From assembly GCA_963974595.1 (NCBI GenBank), contig CAXBDA010000055.1, positions 1-21,788 on the forward strand: 21,788 bases of DNA, read 5' to 3'. A program made the translations under genes and the position numbers. The notes under the pieces were generated by a model that saw nothing but the letters and a program-made list of their open reading frames with translations, was not told the origin of the DNA and did no database searches. This document shows, in pieces, positions 16,901-21,788 of the stretch. Numbering within the stretch: the first letter of the stretch is position 1; each line of letters starts with the position of its first letter. This DNA is from PZPK01 sp963974595 (GTDB taxonomy: Bacteria; Pseudomonadota; Gammaproteobacteria; Pseudomonadales; Oleiphilaceae).

Positions 16901-17406
16901 ATACCACGCATCACGATAGGTATCACAGCCACAGAACTAAGGAAATAACCTATAGAAAGCGGTATACCGAATAAGGCTTGCAGTGCAGAAGCTAGAATAG
17001 CGGCTTCTATAGCAAAAAATATAAAGGTAAACGATGCATAAATAAGCGAGGTAATCGTTGAACCCAAGTAACCAAAACCTGCTCCGCGAGTCAGTAAGTC
17101 AATATCTAAACCATGTTTGGCTGAATGATAAGCAATGGGGAAACCGGTAATAAAAAATACTGCTGCCACTACAAACATAGCGACGACGGTATTCACAAAG
17201 CCATAACTAAGTGTCACGGCCGCGGCAATACTTTCTAAGGCTAAAAATGCTGTCGCGCCCAGCGCTGTTTTTCCGACACGACTAATACTCATATGCCGAG
17301 CTTTGCGTGCGGTAAAGCGTAAAGCAAAGTCTTCAAGTGTCTGGTTGGCCACCCACTGATTATAATGGCGACGAACTTTTAAAATTTTTTGCTTGGCAGC
17401 GCTCAT
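13981..17406 (-). CDS. NCS1-permease-like hybrid sensor histidine kinase with Cys-rich module
   Basis: A 1141-residue membrane kinase. Residues about 45-480 carry around 12 transmembrane helices and resemble the NCS1/CodB nucleobase transporters, e.g. HGLDIDLLTRGAGFGYLGS at 98-116. Residues 512-549 form a Cys-rich module with Cys512, 515, 527, 535, 538, 539, 545 and 549, plausible metal ligands. Two more membrane helices follow (about 583-602 and 620-640), then a coiled coil. The HisKA domain has His695 in SGISHELRTP, and the ATPase domain has Asn813, DSGSG (840-844) and GTGLGL (870-875). The receiver has Asp937-939, Asp981 in FILDVSMP and Lys1031. The last 80 residues are helical and lack the HPt signature. 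A transporter-like sensor resembles CbrA in design. The ligand is unknown; urease next door suggests a urea- or nucleobase-derived nitrogen source. The ribosome site is weak. Confidence 0.88.
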   Translation of the reverse strand: MSAAKQKILKVRRHYNQWVANQTLEDFALRFTARKARHMSISRVGKTALGATAFLALESIAAAVTLSYGFVNTVVAMFVVAAVFFITGFPIAYHSAKHGLDIDLLTRGAGFGYLGSTITSLIYASFTFIFFAIEAAILASALQALFGIPLSIGYFLSSVAVIPIVMRGITAISKFQVGTQSLWLILQISAIVVVVYFEIEKLNAWTAYAPETMPQAQEFSWLLFGAAASVFFALVAQIGEQVDYLRFMPEKTEQNKREWWFWLVFAGPGWISIGLVKMLFGSFIAYLAFIEGASYYMASDPTFMYQRAFAYITQSPTSALVLAAIMVVISQMKINVTNAYAGSIAWSNFFSRATHSHPGRVVWLVFNVTIALILMELGIHKVLEAILGIFAIVAVSWLGSLSADLLINKPLGLSPKGLEFKRGHLYDINPVGTVSMVLATTLGMISYLGVFGELTANLSHFVSLFVCFISVPFLAYITKGKYYLARQSPELIPYIEEAQSHLPETKYTNLVCGICDNSFEQEDMSYCSVYAQPICSLCCSLDVRCLDSCKPQARLSRQFANFLRKFMTGKSVALINSRLGRFLGLLITTNLINAALLALVYKHMLPETVSEQLILEQALWTLFFIFLIVTGIISWLFLLAHESRVLAQMESNRQTGKLMREIDAHEKTDIELQHAKDQAEKANDAKSRYLSGISHELRTPLQSILGYAQLLSEKPDLPESQSRGLNIIHRSGQHLADLIEGLLDISKIEAGRLELYRNRVLLPELLEELANMFNMQASQKGIHFNYSAEGRLPKIVMTDEKRLRQILINLLSNAVKYTQEGSVDFSVKYRSQIAEFTISDSGSGIDEESLARIFDPFERVRNAHTPNVQGTGLGLTIVKLLTDIMGGDLQVESQLGKGSCFKINVMLPWINAQEKEESIKAKVVGYEGHQRTLCLVDDDPVLRGFLSDLLIPLGFTTLEAFDADSCIQLLDAAKPDLFILDVSMPGKTGLELATMLREKGIRAPILMLSANAQLPDQSSQDKASYNDYLVKPITNSALLDKLAHYLKLNWITQNAQQNAVKGALLSSSLISSELHYDVPDHALIRELKAYAEMGYRKGVTQTLAQVKDAELISVEFYDYLNNLCQHFQFEQLATSLELPKP

Positions 17407-17440
17407 AAAAGACTTTTTCTATTAGATATATAAATTCGAT

Positions 17441-17469
17441 CCCTGAACGATACTTTCCGGTCCCTGAGC
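17441..17469 (-). repeat. GCTCAGGGACCG-type intergenic repeat, copy 3 (before the sensor kinase)
   Basis: Read on the minus strand, this segment begins GCTCAGGGACCG, has a short AT-rich core, and ends GTTCAGGG. It parallels copies 1 and 2. It ends 34 bases before the kinase start codon in the kinase's own orientation and fills much of the 73-base gap after the 66-residue protein gene. Confidence 0.72.
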
Positions 17470-17479
17470 GTTTAAAACA

Positions 17480-17680
17480 TCACTTCTTGGGTTTATGCTT
17501 TTTTAACTGATAAGCAACCAAGAGCACGGTGGCGACGACTGCTAAAGCGACTTCAAGCAATCCTATATGGCTTTCACCAGCATGCACCTGACCTGCCGCA
17601 TGGAGCCCCTCATGGGCAAAAGCTAAACTGGTAACGATAAACCCTAAAACTATGAATGTGATTTTTTGAATTAATTTCAT
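17480..17680 (-). CDS. Small His-bearing membrane protein in the urease cluster, function unknown
   Basis: I do not recognise this 66-residue protein. It has a signal peptide (residues 1-22, likely cleaved after AFA), a short presumably periplasmic segment with four histidines (His23, 27, 33, 38), one transmembrane helix (about 40-57) and a basic tail (KKHKPKK). The mature form would be about 44 residues with its N-terminus outside. AAGGAGAAG just before the ATG is a strong ribosome site, and the gene starts 15 bases after the ureG stop, so it is a real, co-transcribed gene. The AHEG start after the signal recalls the beginning of HupE/UreJ nickel proteins, but the membrane motifs of that family are absent. 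A role in nickel or metal handling is only an inference. Confidence 0.7.
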   Translation of the reverse strand: MKLIQKITFIVLGFIVTSLAFAHEGLHAAGQVHAGESHIGLLEVALAVVATVLLVAYQLKKHKPKK

Positions 17681-17695
17681 TTTCTTCTCCTTAAA

Positions 17696-18346
17696 TTAAA
17701 CAACCGCTTTCGCAGGTGGAATGGTCTTCGTTTCGAGCATGCCTTCAGTCATAATAAATTGAATAATATCATCCAAGCCTTGGGCTTTCTTCAAATTAGC
17801 AAACACAAATGGGCGATCACCACGCATTTTCTTGGCATCCTGATCCATCACATCTAAAGACGCCCCGACCAAAGGTGCTAAATCAGTTTTGTTGATAATC
17901 AATAAGTCAGATTTGGTAATGCCAGGGCCACCCTTGCGTGGAATTTTATCACCGGCTGACACATCGATAACGTAAATAGTCAGGTCTGATAATTCAGGGC
18001 TAAAGGTCGCACTTAAGTTATCCCCCCCACTTTCAACAAACACAAAATCTAAATCGGCATGTCGCGCCATTAATTGATCAATGGCAGCCAAGTTCATAGA
18101 GGCATCTTCACGTATGGCCGTGTGCGGACAACCACCGGTTTCAACACCAATAATTCTATCGGCTTCCAAGGCTTCATGGCGGGTTAAAAAGAGTGCATCT
18201 TCTTGGGTATAAATGTCATTCGTCACAACAGCGATATTATAATAGTCTTTCATTGCTGCACATAGAGAGCGTAATAACGCTGTTTTACCTGAACCTACCG
18301 GACCACCGACACCGATTCGTAGAGTTTGTTTTTTTGGCATATTCAT
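17696..18346 (-). CDS. ureG: Urease accessory GTPase UreG
   Basis: A 216-residue SIMIBI-class GTPase that delivers nickel to apo-urease within the UreD-UreF-UreG complex. Walker A GPVGSGKT is at residues 15-22, the nickel-binding Cys73-Pro-His75 lies in ETGGCPHT, and ESGGDNLSATFSPEL follows. SAGDKIPRKGGPGI and the guanine-specificity motif NKTD come later. It has no N-terminal His-rich extension. Two start codons are possible. The first ATG has AGGA only 4 bases upstream; the second, two codons later (18340), has it 10 bases upstream and would give MPKKQ. Unlike the other urease genes it is separated from its upstream neighbour, ureF, by a 160-base gap filled largely by a repeat element. Confidence 0.96.
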   Translation of the reverse strand: MNMPKKQTLRIGVGGPVGSGKTALLRSLCAAMKDYYNIAVVTNDIYTQEDALFLTRHEALEADRIIGVETGGCPHTAIREDASMNLAAIDQLMARHADLDFVFVESGGDNLSATFSPELSDLTIYVIDVSAGDKIPRKGGPGITKSDLLIINKTDLAPLVGASLDVMDQDAKKMRGDRPFVFANLKKAQGLDDIIQFIMTEGMLETKTIPPAKAVV

Positions 18347-18394
18347 CTTTTCCTATTTAAGCTTGTTTAATTTTTTATAATAATGGGGTCTAAC

Positions 18395-18485
18395 TGTAGG
18401 GGTGCACCCACGTGTGCGCCCTTGACGCTAACCATTAACCAACTTCGATGGTAGAATCGGGCAGACACGCGGGTCTGCCCCTACA
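18395..18485. mobile_element. MITE-like palindromic element between ureF and ureG
   Basis: A 91-base element with 27-base terminal inverted repeats, 18395-18421 (TGTAGGGGTGCACCC start) and 18459-18485 (GGTCTGCCCCTACA end), agreeing at 21 of 27 positions. The 37-base centre has no coding capacity. The right end is itself a hairpin: GGGCAGAC and GTCTGCCC are separated by 6 bases. No target-site duplication is obvious. It has the look of a non-autonomous mobile repeat and could reduce read-through from ureF to ureG by folding in the mRNA. Confidence 0.75.
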
Positions 18486-18506
18486 ATGCGGTTGAATAGT
18501 TTATAT

Positions 18507-19205
18507 TTACGATCTAAACAGCCGACTATATTGTGTTTCATGCAGTGCGCTAGCAATGGCTAAGGCCGGTAAGCCGCCACCAATATCATCTTCTTTAACA
18601 CATTCCGCTGCGTCTAATACTTCACCTAAAACGGGTTGCAGTAGCACTAGTAATTGCTGCGCCTGAGTTTGCCCTAGTGGTACTAGCTTAGTTGCCGCTG
18701 CCACCTGATTTTCTAACCATGACCATGTCAAACCCATGGCGGCTAAACGATAAGGAATACCCCATTGCTGAGCACATAAACCGAAAAGCATGACAAAACT
18801 AATATCATTCACCGTGCCGCCTTGGCGCGTTAATTCTTCTAAAAAGTCGAGTTCGAAATCCAAGCTTTTTAATAAACGCAACAAAGCTTCACCCATTGCA
18901 GTATCACTTAGCCTTAGTTCTTTTGTTTCTCGTGATGCTAGCAATAAATCATTCAAATAAAGTAAACGCAGCCAATCTTTATTTTCTGTTGCCCGCATCA
19001 CTTCACGCAGTATGGGTAAATCGACACGTGCTATATTTTCATGCAACTGGAGTCTTATCCAGCTTTCGACATCGGCAACCTTTTTCAACCAGGCACATTC
19101 AACGGCGTATTCCAAACCTTGAGAAAAAGCATACCCCCCAACTGGTAGGCTTACGCTGCTTATTTGCAATAAGCGCGCTAGGGCAAGGTCTTGATTCATA
19201 TTCAT
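18507..19205 (-). CDS. ureF: Urease accessory protein UreF
   Basis: A 232-residue all-helical scaffold that joins UreD to the UreG dimer and controls GTP-dependent nickel transfer into urease. The family signature LPVGGYAFSQGLE lies near residues 20-32. Other family features are RETKELR in the middle and a C-terminal segment GGGLPALAIASALHETQYSRLFRS, which ends in the conserved Arg-rich tail. The length is normal. Its start lies 3 bases after the ureE stop, so translation is probably coupled. A second ATG two codons downstream (Met3) is an alternative start, as no strong ribosome site distinguishes them. Confidence 0.94.
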   Translation of the reverse strand: MNMNQDLALARLLQISSVSLPVGGYAFSQGLEYAVECAWLKKVADVESWIRLQLHENIARVDLPILREVMRATENKDWLRLLYLNDLLLASRETKELRLSDTAMGEALLRLLKSLDFELDFLEELTRQGGTVNDISFVMLFGLCAQQWGIPYRLAAMGLTWSWLENQVAAATKLVPLGQTQAQQLLVLLQPVLGEVLDAAECVKEDDIGGGLPALAIASALHETQYSRLFRS

Positions 19206-19208
19206 TTT

Positions 19209-19664
19209 TTAGTGCTCATGTCCATGCGAATGCCCTGCCTGGCTATACGCACCCGACTCTGGTTCAAATACTTTGTTTTCGTGGCTCACCACTAAGCCTA
19301 GTAAATGTACCATTTCCTCCAAAACATAATCGGGTTTAATACGTAACCAACGCTCACCGACTTGCACTTTGACATGTCGATTCCCCAAGTGATAACACGC
19401 CCGCGAAAAAGTCTGCCAATCATCACAACTGGCATGGGCGGCTGGCTCTTCTGCCCCTTTCACTTGAACAATCTTGCCACACTCTGCTTTGAGGAACTCA
19501 CCGACCAAGAGCGGTTTTCCGCGTTCAAGGAACACACGCACCTCGGTACCAGACTCACTTTCTAAGCGCAAACGGCCTTTGTTACGCTGATCATACTCAA
19601 GCACAATTGTCTCTGCGACAGGCTCATGACAGTGCAAACCTAAACGTTCATAAACTTCTAACAT
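19209..19664 (-). CDS. ureE: Urease accessory nickel metallochaperone UreE
   Basis: A 151-residue nickel carrier that hands Ni2+ to UreG. The N-terminal peptide-binding domain covers about residues 1-75. The C-terminal metal domain contains YHLGNRHVKVQV with the conserved nickel ligand His97. The protein ends in a short His tail (GHSHGHEH, with His145, 147, 149 and 151), a reduced version of the poly-His tail of Klebsiella UreE. The start is 20 bases after the ureC stop and the stop is 3 bases before ureF, consistent with one operon. Confidence 0.94.
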   Translation of the reverse strand: MLEVYERLGLHCHEPVAETIVLEYDQRNKGRLRLESESGTEVRVFLERGKPLLVGEFLKAECGKIVQVKGAEEPAAHASCDDWQTFSRACYHLGNRHVKVQVGERWLRIKPDYVLEEMVHLLGLVVSHENKVFEPESGAYSQAGHSHGHEH

Positions 19665-19684
19665 AATGTATTTCCAACAACCGA

Positions 19685-21418
19685 TTAAAATAACGTATAA
19701 AGCTGAGCCAAAGGTAAAACCGTCGCGGGCTCACAGCTTAGCAATTCACCATCAGCGCGCACTTCATAGGTTTGCGGGTCAACGCTGATGTCTGGCATCC
19801 AGTCATTCAAAACCATATCTTTCTTGCCAATATTACGGGTGTTTTTACAGGCACTTAAATTCCGAGACAGGCCTAATTCTTCACCCACTTTGTTTTCCAA
19901 AGCAGCTTGCGAGACAAATGTTACCGAGGTAAGCGCTGCGGCTAAACCTTGTGCGCCAAACATCGGGCGGTAATGCACAGGTTGTGGAGTCGGAATCGAG
20001 GCATTTGGATCACCCATCGGCGCAGCAGCAATCATACCGCCCTTGATGATCAAGGAAGGTTTTATCCCGAAAAAGGCCGGTTTCCATAAAACCAAGTCGG
20101 CTAATTTGCCTGATTCGATGGAGCCTACTTCATGAGAAATACCATGTGCAATTGCTGGGTTAATCGTGTACTTAGCGATATAACGACGTGCCCGAAAGTT
20201 ATCTGCACCGAGTTCTAAATCTTCTGCCAACAAACCAAACTGGGTTTTCATTTTATGTGCGGTTTGCCATGTACGTGTGACCACTTCACCAACTCGCCCC
20301 ATGGCTTGTGAGTCTGAGGAGATCATACTGAAAGCTCCGCGATCATGAAAAATATCTTCCGCTGCGATGGTCTCTTTACGGATACGTGAATCTGCGAAGG
20401 CGACGTCTTCTGGAATACTGCTATCCAAGTGATGACAGACCATTAGCATATCCAAGTGCTCATCAACCGTGTTGCGGGTATAAGGCCGTGTTGGGTTAGT
20501 CGATGAAGGCAATACATTCGGCTGCGAACAGGCACGAATAATATCCGGTGCATGGCCACCACCCGCACCTTCCGTATGATAAGTATGGATAACGCGGTCT
20601 TTAAACGCGCCAATCGTATCGTCGACGAAGCCGGACTCGTTTAAGGTATCGGTATGAATCGCGACTTGCACATCGTATTCTTCAGCGACCGATAAACAGC
20701 AGTCAATCGAAGCCGGTGTGGTACCCCAATCTTCGTGTAATTTTAAACCACAGGCACCGGCTTCTAATTGTTCGCGCAGTGCTTCTGGCAAACTTGCGTT
20801 GCCCTTTCCGAGGAAGCCAAAGTTCATCGGCATGCAGTCTGTTGATTGCAGCATTTTTCCCATATACCACGGCCCTGATGTACAAGTCGTCGCGTTGGTT
20901 CCGGTTGAAGGGCCTGTACCGCCACCAATCATGGTGGTCACGCCAGACATCAAGGCTTCTTCAACTTGTTGCGGGCAAATAAAATGGATATGCGCATCAA
21001 TACCGCCTGCCGTCAGAATAGAACCTTCACCTGCTATGACATCGGTACCGGGGCCAATGATAATGTCGATATTATCTTGCACATCCGGATTACCCGCTTT
21101 GCCGACTTTAAAAATACGGCCTTCTTTGATGCCGACATCGGCTTTGACGATACCCCAGTGATCGAGCACCAAAGCATTGGTGATGACTAAGTCTACGGTT
21201 TCTGCTGAAGGTCGTTGACTCTGGCCCATACCATCACGAATCACCTTGCCACCGCCAAACTTCACTTCATCACCATAATTTGTGAAGTCTTTTTCAACTT
21301 GAATCCACAACTCGGTGTCGCCTAAACGCACTCTATCACCGGTTGTTGGGCCAAACATTTGTGCGTAGCTTTGGCGATTCATTTTTTTATTAGAAGTGCC
21401 TTTTTTAATATCACTCAT
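19685..21418 (-). CDS. ureC: Urease alpha (catalytic) subunit
   Basis: A 577-residue nickel amidohydrolase subunit that hydrolyses urea to ammonia and carbamate. All active-site residues are present with a constant +9 offset from Klebsiella urease: His143 and His145 in DAHIHFICP, carbamylated Lys226 in GLKLHED, His255, His281, flap Cys328 and His329 in MVCHHLD, and Asp369 in SSDSQAMGRVGEV. The offset reflects a short Lys-rich N-terminal extension (MSDIKKGTSNKK) before the usual NRQSYAQMFGP start. AAGGAG, 7 bases before this ATG, supports the longer start. It begins 2 bases after the ureB stop. Cytoplasmic; it assembles with UreB and with UreA, whose gene is not in the window. Confidence 0.98.
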   Translation of the reverse strand: MSDIKKGTSNKKMNRQSYAQMFGPTTGDRVRLGDTELWIQVEKDFTNYGDEVKFGGGKVIRDGMGQSQRPSAETVDLVITNALVLDHWGIVKADVGIKEGRIFKVGKAGNPDVQDNIDIIIGPGTDVIAGEGSILTAGGIDAHIHFICPQQVEEALMSGVTTMIGGGTGPSTGTNATTCTSGPWYMGKMLQSTDCMPMNFGFLGKGNASLPEALREQLEAGACGLKLHEDWGTTPASIDCCLSVAEEYDVQVAIHTDTLNESGFVDDTIGAFKDRVIHTYHTEGAGGGHAPDIIRACSQPNVLPSSTNPTRPYTRNTVDEHLDMLMVCHHLDSSIPEDVAFADSRIRKETIAAEDIFHDRGAFSMISSDSQAMGRVGEVVTRTWQTAHKMKTQFGLLAEDLELGADNFRARRYIAKYTINPAIAHGISHEVGSIESGKLADLVLWKPAFFGIKPSLIIKGGMIAAAPMGDPNASIPTPQPVHYRPMFGAQGLAAALTSVTFVSQAALENKVGEELGLSRNLSACKNTRNIGKKDMVLNDWMPDISVDPQTYEVRADGELLSCEPATVLPLAQLYTLF

Positions 21419-21420
21419 GC

Positions 21421-21747
21421 CTATTCTCCTTGTGATTCTGAATCAAGTTCACCCATGACATCACCGCGAAAACCATATACTTTCCGATCACCTGCATAGG
21501 CGACTAACTCCACTTCTCGGCCTTGGCCTGGTTCAAAACGCACCGCGGTTCCCGAGGCGATATTTAAACGAAAACCTTTGGTCACGTCTCGCTCAAAACT
21601 CAAGGCCGCATTAGTTTCATAAAAGTGATAGTGCGAACCGACTTGAATAGGGCGGTCTCCGGTATTTTCAACACGCAAAGTCACCGTGGCACGGCCTTCG
21701 TTTAAAGTGAGTTCGCCTGATGCGACTTGGTATTCTCCTGGAATCAT
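21421..21747 (-). CDS. ureB: Urease beta subunit
   Basis: A complete 108-residue structural subunit of the (UreABC)3 enzyme. It starts MIPGEYQVASGELTLNEGR and has TLRVENTGDRPIQVGSHYHF and FEPGQGREVELVAYAGDR, all typical of UreB. The C-terminal residues DSESQGE form a short acidic tail. CAGGAG lies about 6 bases before the ATG. It is a separate gene rather than part of a UreAB fusion as in Helicobacter. The sequence upstream enters a repeat at the window edge, so a spacer separates it from whatever precedes it, presumably ureA. Confidence 0.97.
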   Translation of the reverse strand: MIPGEYQVASGELTLNEGRATVTLRVENTGDRPIQVGSHYHFYETNAALSFERDVTKGFRLNIASGTAVRFEPGQGREVELVAYAGDRKVYGFRGDVMGELDSESQGE

Positions 21748-21777
21748 GGGGTGCTCCTGGTGCTTTAATTTTTATAA

Positions 21778-21788
21778 CGTTCCCTGAG
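21778..21788 (-). repeat. GCTCAGGGACCG-type intergenic repeat, copy 4 (partial, before ureB)
   Basis: On the minus strand the last bases of the window read CTCAGGGAACG, matching the start of copies 1-3. It lies 30 bases before the ureB start codon, again in the gene's own orientation. The rest of the element is outside the window. Confidence 0.5.

Noticed and set aside
18896..19339. A 147-codon plus-strand frame opposite ureF and ureE.
   Set aside because: It is antisense across two confirmed genes and their junction, with no ribosome site or domain.
20718..21161. A 147-codon plus-strand frame opposite ureC.
   Set aside because: It lies wholly antisense to a highly conserved gene; its composition reflects complementary codons of ureC and it has no family signature.

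Overview
The window is about 21.8 kb of moderately AT-rich, densely coding DNA from a Gram-negative bacterium. It is probably a gammaproteobacterium: the exopolysaccharide genes are of the XrtA/PEP-CTERM type, one bacterioferritin is close to the Escherichia coli sequence, the Fur boxes are canonical, and the urease genes are in proteobacterial order. Genus cannot be fixed from sequence alone; a marine Piscirickettsiaceae or Methylophaga/Cycloclasticus-like lineage is only a guess. There are no rRNA or tRNA genes, CRISPR arrays, phage genes or complete insertion sequences. No stretch over 300 bases lacks a gene.

Layout. (1) 1-2603, minus strand: the start of an exopolysaccharide operon. Order in transcription is initiating sugar transferase, outer-membrane export lipoprotein, chain-length determinant (cut by the window edge). 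(2) 2841-3038: an internally deleted remnant of a nucleotide-sugar dehydrogenase (TviB/WbpA type). (3) 3180-11550, plus strand: a propionyl-CoA to succinyl-CoA module. It holds a carboxyltransferase, an unusual 959-residue biotin carboxylase/biotin carrier protein, methylmalonyl-CoA epimerase, a single-chain B12-dependent methylmalonyl-CoA mutase, and the mutase chaperone GTPase MeaB. (4) 11551-13022, plus strand: an iron-storage module with two Fur boxes, bacterioferritin-associated ferredoxin, and two bacterioferritin subunits whose heme and ferroxidase residues are complementary. (5) 13076-21747, minus strand: a urease cluster ureB-ureC-ureE-ureF-ureG, followed in transcription order by a 66-residue His-bearing membrane protein, an NCS1-permease/Cys-rich/hybrid histidine kinase fusion of 1141 residues, and its LuxR-type response regulator. 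ureA and ureD would lie beyond the right edge. A hairpin at 13050-13073 separates the two converging units (4) and (5).

How the genes work together. Module 3 carboxylates propionyl-CoA, epimerises the product and rearranges it to succinyl-CoA, with MeaB protecting the mutase. Module 4 stores iron and releases it through the ferredoxin under iron control. Module 5 hydrolyses urea with nickel urease. The transporter-shaped sensor kinase and its regulator sit at the end of the same unit, so a role in sensing urea or a purine/pyrimidine-derived nitrogen compound is an attractive inference.

The intergenic DNA is unusually rich in small repeats. A GCTCAGGGACCG-type element occurs four times, each about 30 bases before a start codon and in the same orientation as the gene. 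A 31-bp tandem repeat abuts a Fur box. A 91-bp MITE-like element with 27-bp inverted ends sits between ureF and ureG. Two genes (mce and meaB) appear to take their last codons from such repeats. The most interesting items are the transporter-kinase system beside urease, the start-proximal repeat family, the divergent biotin carboxylase and the split-function bacterioferritin pair.
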